A stretch of DNA of 64,000 nucleotides from positions 39,364,942 through 39,428,941 of the forward strand of contig QCXZ01000001.1 in the NCBI GenBank assembly GCA_025024175.1, given 5' to 3'. Below, one piece after another: positions 53,690 to 64,000 of the stretch; position 1 is the first letter of the stretch; each line of letters begins with the position of its first letter. The stretch comes from Rhyzopertha dominica. Its lineage: Eukaryota > Arthropoda > Insecta > Coleoptera > Bostrichidae. The position numbers were made by a program, and so were the translations under genes. A model generated the notes under the pieces. It ran no database searches and was not told the origin of the DNA. It saw only the letters and a program-made list of their open reading frames with translations.

Positions 53690-54035
53690 CCCTCACAGTA
53701 AAACTACGGTGACATTATATTTTTTACTTTCCGCTAGTCTTCCTCTACACTAATGCACTTGAACCATCAGTGCTGCAAATTTTTTCTCACCTCTACAAAC
53801 CACCTCTCTACAGCTTGCATCAGTTAATTCATTACTGGAAAAAAAAGTTTCCGCTTAAGTTTTCTTTCAATTTGGGGAACAGCTGTAATCACTGGGGATG
53901 AGATCTGACAAGTATGGTGGGTCTTCACTAATTTAAAGCCTGCTTGGTGTATAGCAGCCATGGCAATAGAAGATGTATGGCTGGTAGCTTTATCCTGATG
54001 AAACAGCACACCCTTCCATGACTTTCCTGGGCGAT
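53690..54035 (-). pseudogene. Mariner-type transposase remnant, C-terminal part
   Basis: The minus strand reads GKSWKGVLFHQDKATSHTSS then AMAAIHQAGFKLV (about 54030-53920), the block holding the second catalytic Asp of mariner-type transposases. Downstream parts are decayed. The N-terminal portion is at 55196-55870, separated by inserted DNA. Confidence 0.7.
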
Positions 54036-54264
54036 TATTTTTTAAGAGAAATCAATTAGGTATTATCACGTTTTTTGAAAATTACGTAAAATGAATCCTG
54101 AAGTGCATATATATCGTACGCCATGTTAAAAAAAAACAAAAAAATATTTGTAGATAGGGAATTTCACATCTGAAATTCGAATCTTAGGAATCACCGCCAA
54201 AACACTTCTATCCAAGGTTATTCAACTCGTGACGTCGAGTGTCATGTAAACATTACCGAGGAAC

Positions 54265-54418
54265 TTTGGTTCGAAGGCTTCCGTGGTTGTTGTCGATGAC
54301 ATGTTGTTTTCCGGGCTGGTCTGAAGCTCAGAGCTACTTCTGAGGAAGACACCGACATGAGTGTCGAAACGTCAAGGTCTAATAACCAACGCGGGAACCA
54401 GCCTGGAAAACAACATGT
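54265..54418 (+). mobile_element. 154-bp insertion with hammerhead-ribozyme-like core and long hairpin
   Basis: Flanked by 14-bp duplications CATTACCGAGGAAC (54251-54264 and 54419-54432). The inverted pair TGACATGTTGTTTTCC (from 54297) and GGAAAACAACATGTCA (to 54420) gives a 24-bp stem with one mismatch. Inside lies a full hammerhead core motif: CTGAGGA (54340-54346), stem GACAC/GTGTC (54348-54365) and GAAA (54366-54369), then CGTC. The duplication size and motif match the Penelope-like insertions at 494 and 4964, so it may be a solo terminal repeat. A cleavage-site strand is not obvious. Confidence 0.6.
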
Positions 54419-55195
54419 CATTACCGAGGAACGTGTTGTTTAACGGTGTAGTATCAGTCTTGTATTGGAAAAGCTTTTGTGTGGTGTTTATTGAAAGGAC
54501 GGTGTAAGAGGTCGCACCTAAAAGTGATTTGTGTAGTTTTATAAGCATCTATTATGTATGGAAAAATAAAGAACGACGTTGTTCCCCATATATTCGATTG
54601 CTAGCCAGACTGGAAACGAGCCGCAAGAGCCCCGAAAATAAATAGCAATTTATATTTATTCTGACCTCTAAAACAAATGTCAAGTTTAGGGTATATTTTT
54701 ATGTTTACAAATAGTATGTTTGATCAAATTATCAATGCTACGTTAATTTGATAAAAAGTTAACTTATGCTGTTGCTTTTGCATTCCTCATCTCCGCAGCG
54801 TTGAACCGCTCGTCGCTGTACACAAATTCCATAACAATGAACATTTGAACATGCCTTCAGAAGTCATAACTCATAAGGATTTCACTTTTTCTTGGCGTAT
54901 TTTAATCCGTTTGTCACAAAATGAACGCAAACAACAAACTGATAAACTGACGGGCTGAGGCTAACGCGTGGCGCGCTGACTCAAGATGTAAACAAGCGGC
55001 CATTTACAAGACACCTGACGTCACGGCCAATATGTTCGCGTTTTGGCGGTCCCTTTAAATATTCACATTTTTAATATTAAAAATACACCTTACGATCAAT
55101 TTATTCGAATTTATAAGCTGTCACAGCTGTTTTGTGGATTGGATGCTACCTTTTAATATGCAATTTAATAAAATATAAATACATGGCAAATACCC

Positions 55196-55870
55196 AATTG
55201 TGCATAATAGGCCCCTGCAATGTTCTGTACCTTTGCAAATAGTCAGTCAGGATGATTACTTAAGCATCTGAGAACACAGACAGTAAAACCTTTCCAGCAC
55301 ACGCACATCTTTGAATTTGCGTGTAGGAGAACTGCGATGTTTCCATTCTTTACCTTTGGTTTTGGGATCATAGTGGTGCGCCCCTGACTCGTCCAATGTC
55401 ACATATCGACTAAGAAAGCTCTCTTTGTTTGCTTTTTACCTATCCAAAAGACGTGCGCAAGTCAACACCCGATTTCTTTTTTGATCGATGGTTAACATTC
55501 GGGGCACTCATATTTTTCTTATCTAATTCCGTAGTCTCTGGTTCAACACATGATATGATAAGCCATTACCTTCCACAATGTTCCTGATTCGTACTCGTCT
55601 GTCTTGCAGGATGTGTACCCTGTAATGTTTTTGTTTGTTGTTACTGTTATGGGAGGACCACTAACTGGCATGTTAGTTTTCACAGGATGTTCCTACTCAT
55701 TTAAAATCTACACCAGCGTTTCAGTATCTCATAAGAAACTGCACACTCCCCAATAGTTGTCACAATATCTTCCTGAATTTGAGTATCATGCTGTTTTTCT
55801 GGAGGTTTTTTGTTATGGCTGATTGTTCTACAAGACCCATTTTTACGACCCATCACGAACACAGTTCAAA
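55196..55870 (-). pseudogene. Mariner-type transposase remnant, N-terminal and central part
   Basis: Minus-strand blocks: DTQIQEDIVTTIGECAVSYE and ILKRW (about 55790-55720); VHILQDRRVRIRNIVEGN (about 55625-55570); VTLDESGAHHYDPKTKGKEW (about 55405-55345), with the first catalytic Asp in LDES; and TDYLQ then GAYYAQL near 55235-55190. Same orientation and order as 53690-54035, so both are parts of one element interrupted by about 1.16 kb. Confidence 0.72.
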
Positions 55871-56206
55871 AATTAGCCGCAGGACAGCAACACTGAGATA
55901 AAAAGTTGATATTTTATAGGTATGATCTGCAAATGTCAGTTAACTAACTGTCAAAATGAAGCAAAAATGAATGAAAAATGAAGTCAAAATGAAGCAACCG
56001 CTTAGAAAAAGGCAGGGGAGAGCATAGGGGTCTACCCTTCGTAGCTTTAGACGTTCGTTTTTTAAACTTGTTTCTGTCTCATTCTCATTTTTCCTTCATT
56101 ATTTTTTTATTTATGGCATAAAAAATGATATGTAAACTTTTAGATAATTTTATACTATAGGTTTACTGTCATCAGTCCATCTAATACAATTAAATTTTAT
56201 TTTTAG

Positions 56207-56270
56207 GTTCATGGAGAAAAAGAAAGAATCGGAGTATATTCCAATGAAAACAATAAACTGTTTTAACTGA
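56207..56270 (+). CDS. Lamp1: Alternative last coding exon of LAMP1 (extended cytoplasmic tail)
   Basis: The preceding exon contains TCTAT/GTGAGT at 47366-47376. Cutting at 47370 removes the short-form stop. An acceptor with a pyrimidine-rich tract ends at 56206, and the exon reads on in frame: codon 347 stays Met, then FMEKKKESEYIPMKTINCFN and TGA at 56268-56270. The protein becomes 367 residues (1104 nt is an exact multiple of three). The new tail buries GYLSM inside and ends after a second Tyr-based candidate signal, YIPM. The phase match, acceptor and charged tail support a real exon; splicing itself is inferred. Alternative tails are known in vertebrate LAMP2. Confidence 0.72.
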
Positions 56271-57973
56271 TGCATAAATTTTGCAGTTTTTAAAATGATG
56301 TTTGTAGTTTAAGTTTTGTTTGTCCTAAAAATTATTTTTGTCATACTATTTTAATTAAAACTGTTTTGCATTTCATTAGATCCATATGTAAGATGCTGAT
56401 GTCATTTGTAGATATAAAGCTGTATTGCCACTTAATGAGACCAAACACATGTTATGTTAAAAGTGTAACCTGCTTTTTATTAAGCAAAAAAAATAATTTA
56501 TACAATACATATTCATTTAAAGGGTAAGCAGTTGCTAATCTTTAAGATGTTTAAAGTATTTTAATACAAGATCTGTTTTTTCAACCTCCAATGGGTTATA
56601 AAAATAACACTCGTTTACATAAAATCATATTTTATTATTATAATGAATAGAATTAACGAAGAGACACGCTTTTGCTCAGCACGACAATCCAGGACTGTGC
56701 TGTACCAACGTGACAGTCTTCAAACTATTCAAGTGTGGAGTTTTCAACGCTTCATAATATAGTCCGGGCTTGGCACCAGTAATTTTTATATCTTTCAAGA
56801 ATTAGAGGCATTCTTGATTAGACCCGAGTTCCAATAGAATATCAAAATGTACTTGACGGAGTTAGTGATACAATTCCTTGAAGAGGGCATCTAAAACCCT
56901 GTCACGATATGACAATGCTTCAATTATTTTGGCGACATTGTAGAAAAATGAGTAAGGCTTTACACAACTTTTAATAGTGAAATAATTTTTTTACATAGAG
57001 GGATCTTATTTGTAGAGCCCATCGGAGGTTGAAAAAAAAAACAGCTCTTATATTTTCACTATTCTTTCTATATTGATATTTTACGCCATATGAAGTATGT
57101 GATACCATTCGTCAGTTTTTGTGACAAAAGATAACATGCTTGTAAATAATGTATTTCTTGTCTCTTATGAAGACTATTCCTTCCATATCACAAACTTCTT
57201 TAGTTATTGCTATTATTAGCCTTTGACAAATGTTTTCTAGCAATGAACATGATAACAGCTAGGTTTAAGAGACTGATGTATGTATTTAGAATTAATACTT
57301 ACCTTTTGGGTTGTATATGTACTCAGTGTATAAGAAATTGATCCTGCCGAAATATTGTGATATCTAGTATGTGTTAAATTAATATTTTGAATGGGATCTA
57401 GTCGAATTTATGTGCAGCTGCTATTTTATATACATATAATCTTTGATTATTTAGTCACCATATTTATTATTCAGTATATAAAATACACTGCACATTTTTT
57501 CTCTCTTCTTTTTTATATTAACAGAAAATATATTGTGCTTAATTAAATAAGTAGTTCATTATTAGAGTGTTTTGCTTAAATATGTTAAACCCACAATCCT
57601 TATATGCAAAAGCTAACTATAAAAAATTCTGGTAAGAACATACTGACTGGCAAGAGTTAAAATTTGTTGTATTACAAAGGTGAATCCTAGCACCTGTAAT
57701 CATGGCTCGTACTGGTGAACTACATATTTTATTCAAAAAAATACATCTAGGGACTTTATGTTGACCAGTATAAAAGCCATTGTGAGCTCGTGGAAGTAAG
57801 TCTTGAATTTGAATGTGTGAAATGTGAAGTGACACAAATAATAAGACAATTCTTATAAACTTGTGATATATATTTTTTTCAATCAGCTTTAGCAGAAATA
57901 CCTATGTCAAACAGATATTTTTAACAAATATTAGTAGTCATAAAGAGACAAAACGTTATAGAGGAGGGATATA
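56271..57973. other. Putative 3' UTR of long-tail LAMP1 and unrecognised sequence
   Basis: Follows the alternative stop at 56270. No clear AATAAA within a few hundred bases, so the poly(A) site is not placed. AT-rich, with no coding signal. Confidence 0.4.
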
Positions 57974-59096
57974 CAGGATGTCCTCGAAATACACCGACGT
58001 TTGACAGGTGGTAGAAAATGCAATTTTAAAAACTTTTTTCGAATAAAACAATTCCCGAAAATGCTTTGTTTTTGATATACAAGGTGTTGAAATTGAATTT
58101 AAAAAAATAATTTTTTACGACTATTCCTGAACTATAAAAGATACCTATTTCAAATTGGGTGGGTATCATAATGGCATAAGGTACAATAAAAATAAGTAAT
58201 CGGGAGGTTTCTAAAGCACCAGTGGCGTGCGCTGGGGTTTTGCAGACCCCCTTTTTAATAGAACTTTTAGATCTGTGGATTATTAGACAAAACTAACAGT
58301 TTTGTAATCTTTAATCAATTCTAAATAAAACATGTCTCTTTCAAATTTGCAGTAAAACGACTCATTCGTCCCTAAAAATGGATTTTTAGATTGAAAAACA
58401 CTACACTGCCATTATGTTCTGAAATCACAAAATTTATTCTTCGAATAAATAAATCTGAAAACATTTCGTTTTTAATATACAGGGCATTGAAATTGAATTT
58501 TAAAAGATCATTATCAATTCAATTTCAACACCCTGTACATATATAAAAAACAAAGCGTTTTCAGAAGCTTTTATATAAAAAAAAGTTTTTAAAATTGCAT
58601 TTTCTATCACTTTTCAAGTGTTGACAGTTTCAATAACATTTTTGTGATTTCGCAAGGTGGTGGTGTAATGTGTTTCAATCAAAAAAATCAATTTTTAGGG
58701 ACGAATGAGTTGTTTTACGGCAAACTATAAAGAGACATATTTTATTTAGAATTGATTAAAGATTACAAAACTGCATTAGTTTTGTATATTTATCCACAGA
58801 CCTAAAAGTTATATTAAAAATGGAGGTCTGCATTACCCCAGTGCACACCACTAGTGCTTTAGAAACCTCCCAATTACTTATTGTACCTTATGACGTTAAG
58901 ATTCCCATCCAACTTCAAATAGATATCTTTTATAGTGCAGGAATAGTCTTAAAAAATCATTTTTTTAAATTCAGTTTCAATACCCTGTATATCAAAAATA
59001 AAGCATTTTCGGGAATTGCTTTATTTGAAAAAAGTTTTTAAACTTGCATGTTCTATTACCTGTCAAATGTTGTTGGTGTATTTCGAGCAGACCCTG
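57974..59096. mobile_element. 1.12-kb foldback, TA-flanked
   Basis: TA at both sides (57972-57973, 59097-59098). The left arm (57974-58384) and right arm (about 58693-59096) are inverted copies: TCCTCGAAATACACC against GGTGTATTTCGAGCAG, GGGAGGTTTCTAAAGCAC against GTGCTTTAGAAACCTCCC, and CATTCGTCCCTAAAAAT against ATTTTTAGGGACGAATG. The middle also pairs (ATTGAAATTGAATTTTAAAA with TCAATTCAATTTCAA around 58508), so the unit is a nearly complete hairpin. ORFs inside are artefacts. Confidence 0.85.
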
Positions 59097-59099
59097 TAT

Positions 59100-59600
59100 A
59101 AATGAAAGAATTTCAAAAGTCAAAATGAAATTGGATAATAGAAATTATACTCATAGAGGTAAACAACGAAATTGGAAAACCAAAAGACTGTACAAAGCTC
59201 TCAGAAACATGTTTAAAAAAAAGAGATACCAAAAGAAACAAAAACACAAGTATGCCAAAAAATTGTCAAACCTACCAACATATACAGCAAGTGAAATTAA
59301 ATTTTTGGGAAAAATAAAATAATAAACCTAAATACAAAAGGGTACAAAATTAGACAGAAAAAGGAATGAACTAATAATAGAAGAAGTGAATATAAAACAG
59401 TTATTGAAAGGCATTTAAGTCAGTTTGTTTACATGTAGAATGAAGGAAAGAATGGTACATGGAAATAATAAAATAACGCAATTATTACTGAGATGAGAAG
59501 CTTAAGTGCGGCAAGAAGCTGAAAAGCTAGGAATACAGTGGAGCGAGGCAAAAGAATTAGTACATGGCAGAAATTTTTGAAGGACAAAGATATGCAAAAC
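59100..59600 (+). pseudogene. Degraded non-LTR element 3' end
   Basis: GIQWSEAKELVHGRNF at about 59535-59580 resembles the Trp-containing C-terminus also seen at 12216-12272. An upstream Lys-rich frame (59110-59322) is not recognised. Confidence 0.45.
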
Positions 59601-62565
59601 ACCATAAAAATAATTTATTACACCACTTATTTATTTTTATGTAGTTTTAAATCTATTGATAGATGGGACCTTATATAGACAAGGACATAAATAGATCACC
59701 GTAATAAGCTACCTATTTATTAGCTAGTGTTACCTACTTGCACCAATCAACATTGTCATACTAGCATTTATCTAGGATATCTCGTTAATAAAAAAGGAAA
59801 ATTATTGACGTATGGCAATGGAAGCAAGGCGTGAACTGAATTCTTATTTCCAGTGGAAGCTGATTTTTTCACTTCAACTGTAACACTTATAAGCTGCACA
59901 ATTTGAAAAGTTTTTATCTTGCTAGAATTTGTTTTGCAATTATTCTTTTTCTTAAATTGAATATTTTAAACTGCCTTACTTAATAGATAATTATGAAGGT
60001 GATCAGAATTTTTACAAATGCACTTTCAAAGAATTTGGAGATTTCTTTCATCATTTTTTGTTTATTAATTATCAAACCATTTTGAACTAAATAAGTCCTA
60101 CAAACTCTTATTTTCTTCCAAATAGAGAAACTACACTTTCTTCACATTTTAATGTTTTTCCTAATTTAAAGGCAACAAACCCTGCAATTAAGAGAACAAT
60201 TTCTTCTAAGAATGAAGTCAAAATTGAACCATTGAAATAAATTGACAATGAAGAAAACAATAAGCAAACAGAGACACAAGAGCTAGAGAAACACATACAC
60301 AAGACAAACATCAACCATTAAGCAACAGTAAGCATAATAAGAAAAAAACCACTCTGGACATTAGCGAAAAGGGCCATAAAAGGTTTTCATCCCATGGCAA
60401 AGTGTTCTGCAAATTTTACATTTAAGAGGTTGGCAGTTTACAGTCCAGAGAGTTTTCATCCTAAACCACAAGATAGGTGTCGCTTACTTCACAAGATATA
60501 CACAAAAAAGTAATAAATGAATTATAATATACGAAAAGATAAAAAAATCACATAACTACCTCCAACAGTCTTTGATCCAAACATAAATTGTTAATATAAA
60601 TGAAGTAAAATATATAGAACTAAGCAATGAACTGCACCCCACATATATGTATGCATGAAACACAAAAATTATAATTTTTATTATACTGAGATGTGTTTAA
60701 AAAATTCAATTATCATGTGCAACTATTGATGAGGTCAGTTACAATAAAGGGCTAATGCCATATGTTAGTTAAATACATTCACATATCAATCAACAAATCA
60801 GATTTTTCTTAATTGCTGTTAGTATTATTTAAACAAATATTTTAAAATAATTTATTAAGCATCATAAATTAAGATCACAGTGAGAGAGACGCAAGTAAGA
60901 TTTTTAAGCTAATTCTTCGAGTCTTGTCAGAATATTAATAACAATAAAATATTCAAACCTTTAAGTTATCATTGCTTACTGCTATTTGTTCCTGTTTGCT
61001 TCACATTTTTTTCCAAAAAATATTACACTTGCTTCCCTATAACACACTGCTTAATATCATATCAATAATTTCATAAACCGAGTCAATATCTTCAAACGAA
61101 ATAATAATTAGTTGAAAACTATATAACTGCACTGATGAGCTGTAATGACAGCGAAATAGTACTATCTGCAGTTGGTACAGGTGTAGACAGCACAGCATAG
61201 ACATGCATTTTAATATATAACTTATTATTTTTATATGAGAGTTACTATTAAAAGTCATCTATAAAAATATCAACAAAGTTTTGTACTACTTAATGGTCCT
61301 AAAAATCCCTTTATACTTAATATAAGGATAGACCAAATCAAATAAATGGCAGTCGAGAAAACTAAGTTTTAAAACTCTCCACCAACCCCTTAACAGATTG
61401 AAAAAATATAATTTTCAGCAAGCTCTTTTTTTCCTTCCATTTGTCTGGACGTTAATGTGATTTTGCTGCGGTATCAGTTTGCATTTTTATCTGAATAAGC
61501 TTGGTACTTCTAATTAACAAGCAAAAGAATTATGAGACAAAGAAAAATTTGAATGATGTTAGGTTCAATATCGAACATAGCTAGTCATACATTTTTTCCA
61601 AATTTAAGTGCTAATATGTAAACATACTTTTAATATGCCTCAGAAATGGTCACATTCAGAGTAATTAATTAATATGACTGTTCTAATATTTTCAACTCTT
61701 CTACCTGTAGTCATATTTTATGAAGAAAAAAGGTAACTAACTGAATTCCTTAGGATATCCTGACTGAAAAATAAAGGTCAATAACAGTTAACAATTTAAA
61801 ACTAATAAATTAGCATGTATTTTTAAAGTACCACACATATTTACAGAAACAATTCAAGTTCTCTCAACATAACACAGAATTAACTATACTCATTGCTTAT
61901 CAAAAGTCTAATTAGGTTAAAGTTCATTGCTATACAAAAAATGTTCTAAATATGCAGAAGAAAGCAAATAACAGTTTGCTTTAATGATAAAACTTATCAA
62001 CAGCCGTTACCATAGAAACTTAAAAACGAGGCACAAATGTACATCCAGATCTTGTTCCAGATTCACGAAAGCAGATCCCAACCATTTTCAAACGATAATC
62101 ATATTAATCAAAACGGCACTATCTAGTAAAGAAAATGCTAACGGTCATAGATTCTCACAGCCAAAAGAAATCTGACATCTCATGTCAGCAAAAAATTAAC
62201 TCTTTAAAAACTGATTTTGGAATATGTAAAAATATTCTAAATTTGAACAATTTCACGCAACGACATTACAGTAGTAAAAGGTCAAACTAAACAACCACAA
62301 CAAATGCAACCGTGGCTTTATATGTTATCCTTTGATTAATCAATTAAGTGGATTAAGAAGACTGACTTTACTTCTGTCATAGCAAAACAATCTGAATTTA
62401 TTTAATCTCTTTCTTATTTGTTGCTAGAATGTTTTGTCTTAACTAAGCTCTACAAAAATCATCTGGTGATCAGATTTTGTGAATTTGGATATATATTTAT
62501 GATAGTAACACTGCACCATAAAAAATTAATTACATAATATATTAATAAACATTAAAATATAGATA
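59601..62565. other. Rab18 downstream region, possibly its 3' UTR
   Basis: AT-rich, no repeat arms or domains recognised. A long 3' UTR of Rab18 would read leftward into it; candidate TTTATT (minus AATAAA) signals are too frequent to choose between. Confidence 0.4.
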
Positions 62566-63821
62566 TTATGTCAAAGAACAGGCATATCCACATCTGGAAG
62601 TTGGCATGTGATCTTTGTTATTAACGTGGAAATTATCTCCTGAGTATGTTTCCCATAAGCCAGGTGTTTGAATGATCTGCAAGAAAAATCCAATGAACTC
62701 TGTGCTACCAGTATGATGCAATCACATTTCCAAATTGCTCATAATCTTTCAAATAAACAACAACTTAGTGACTATATGAAATTAAACCTAGGGTTACTGG
62801 TTATGACCTTTTGCTTCATAAAGACAGCCAGCAAACCTAGGGTTATACAAAACTACCAAACCAGTAATTATTACACAGAAGATGCCGCTAGTGATTTTTG
62901 AGCCAGTTTTTTAATATTCATGTAGATTATCAAGTATTACATTGTATGCAAGTAGTTTCAAGTGTCTAGGGTATTTGCATTCGGATTTACTTTATAATAC
63001 ACAGATTTTTGTATATTGCATAATGTGCATAACTCAAATATCTCACCTGACAAAAAAAGGCCAATAAGTAATGTGAACTGCTTACAAACCTTAAATTAAA
63101 CATTGTAAAGCATGCCAAAAAAGACTAATCAACAAACAATTCAAAAACTAGTTTAATATAACATGGTTTAATGGTACAAACCAAAATTTGCTCTCACCTT
63201 ATGAACTAATTCTTCAAAGGCACACTGAACTCCATCTTTAGTTTTTGCACTGGCTTCAATAAAGAGTGTTTGATGTCTCCGAGCAAATTTCTTACCTTCT
63301 TCTCTGCTTACTTGTCGATTTTCCTATTACAACAAGCATTATTTCAAAGTAAAGGGTTAATAAAAAATAACGTACCATATCTATTTTGTTGCCAACAACC
63401 ATCTTAACAATGTTACTTTTTGTTGAGTATGTTTCTAATTCGTTTAACCAAGTCTCTAGTTTGGCAAAACTTGAATAATTGCTAACATCATATACTAAAA
63501 TTGCTCCTTGTGCGTCACGATAGTAAGAGGGTGTCAAAGTACGGAAGCGTTCTTGACCGGCTGTATCCCAAATTGCTAACTTCACTGTATTTCCTTCCAC
63601 TGTAAGCTTTTTGGTTTTAAAATCAACACCTATAGTTAAAGTTTGCTCAGGATCAAAATTGTCTTCCGTAAATCTCAATAAGAGGCTAAAATGTAATAGG
63701 ATAGATACAGATAATTTTGTTATATACTTTAGACGTTAAGTGCCATGACTTACCTAGATTTACCAACACCACTTTCGCCTATAATCAGTATTTTTAAGGT
63801 AGTTAAAATATCGTCATCCAT
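62566..63821 (-). CDS. Rab18: Rab18 small GTPase, complete, four exons
   Basis: Rab-family GTPase acting at ER, Golgi and lipid-droplet membranes. Exons 63821-63754, 63685-63376, 63323-63198 and 62676-62566 have GT/AG borders and consistent phases, giving 204 residues against about 206 in vertebrate Rab18. The start [22 protein letters not shown] matches the family N-terminus. GTP-binding motifs: GESGVGKS (15-22), switch I Thr40 before IGVDF, DTAGQE (63-68), NKID (122-125), EASAK (149-153). The C-terminus ends [13 protein letters not shown] is a CaaX box for prenylation at Cys201. No break is seen. The 3' UTR runs leftward from 62565, but I could not place its poly(A) site. It converges with LAMP1. 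Confidence 0.96.
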
Positions 63822-64000
63822 TTTTAAAAACTATTGTTCATGCCACTTGCAATTAAGTATCTAATTTTTGTTCACAAATTGCTACCAAGAAAATGAGGAC
63901 TAGCAGCACAAGTAATATCCTTTGATGTTCTTATTGCGTTCTATAATCTGCTTATCGCGGACTGCTAATTACAAACCGATTTCCGCTCTATTTTTTATTC

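Noticed and set aside
59044..59322. 92-codon Lys/Arg-rich ORF
   Set aside because: Partly over the end of the foldback; composition reflects A-rich sequence; probably LINE-derived.
60108..60314. 68-codon minus-strand ORF with hydrophobic segments
   Set aside because: Lies in the presumed Rab18 3' region; no start context, splice or family support.

Overview
The window is nuclear DNA from an insect. It is AT-rich, has spliced genes with canonical GT/AG introns, and is dense with insect-type mobile elements (BEL/Pao, Tc1/mariner, hAT-like, PIF/Harbinger-like MITEs, Penelope-like elements, non-LTR elements). The three host genes are typically animal and arthropod-like. A beetle or other large-genome insect is my guess, but nothing in the sequence proves the order.

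Host genes. (1) Minus strand, 17031 down to 2828 and continuing off the left edge: the first nine coding exons of HD-PTP (PTPN23, myopic in Drosophila), giving the complete BRO1 domain and the start of the V-shaped coiled-coil domain. The rest of the gene, including the phosphatase-like domain, lies outside. (2) Plus strand, 20759 to 47374 with an alternative last exon at 56207-56270: a lysosome-associated membrane protein (LAMP1). Exons 1-4 encode a signal peptide, a Pro/Thr-rich stalk, one LAMP domain, a membrane helix and a short GYLSM tail. The tail stop codon sits inside a 5' splice site, and splicing there to the downstream exon would extend the tail by 20 residues. (3) Minus strand, 63821 to 62566: a complete four-exon Rab18 GTPase of 204 residues. 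HD-PTP and LAMP1 are divergent (start codons 3.7 kb apart); LAMP1 and Rab18 converge. All three are endolysosomal or membrane-traffic genes, but there is no evidence that they form a functional cluster.

Layout. 1-2.5 kb: a non-LTR element split by a Penelope-like element (PLE). 2.8-17 kb: HD-PTP, with introns holding a second PLE, an hAT-like element, a 5S-rRNA-derived repeat and a 3-kb foldback that contains a CXC-domain ORF and a LINE. 17-20.7 kb: intergenic repeats. 20.7-56.3 kb: LAMP1, whose introns hold most of the mobile DNA: repeat pairs, a foldback ending 53 bp before exon 2, Tc3-like and LINE remnants, a third PLE fragment, an internally deleted mariner, a LINE split by a 2.1-kb TTAA-flanked element, a very young BEL/Pao element whose target duplication ends 39 bp before exon 4, an hAT-like composite, a MITE, a 0.7-kb hairpin and a mariner remnant with a hammerhead-motif insertion. 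56-62.5 kb: downstream sequence of LAMP1 and Rab18, with a 1.1-kb hairpin and a LINE tail. 62.5-64 kb: Rab18.

The most notable signals are the LAMP1 tail switch, PLE-type insertions with 12-14 bp duplications and hammerhead-ribozyme-like motifs, several kilobase-scale hairpins inside transcribed introns, a near-intact BEL/Pao copy with one break, and clean nested insertions whose empty sites can be read from the sequence. I did not find a clearly new multi-gene system.
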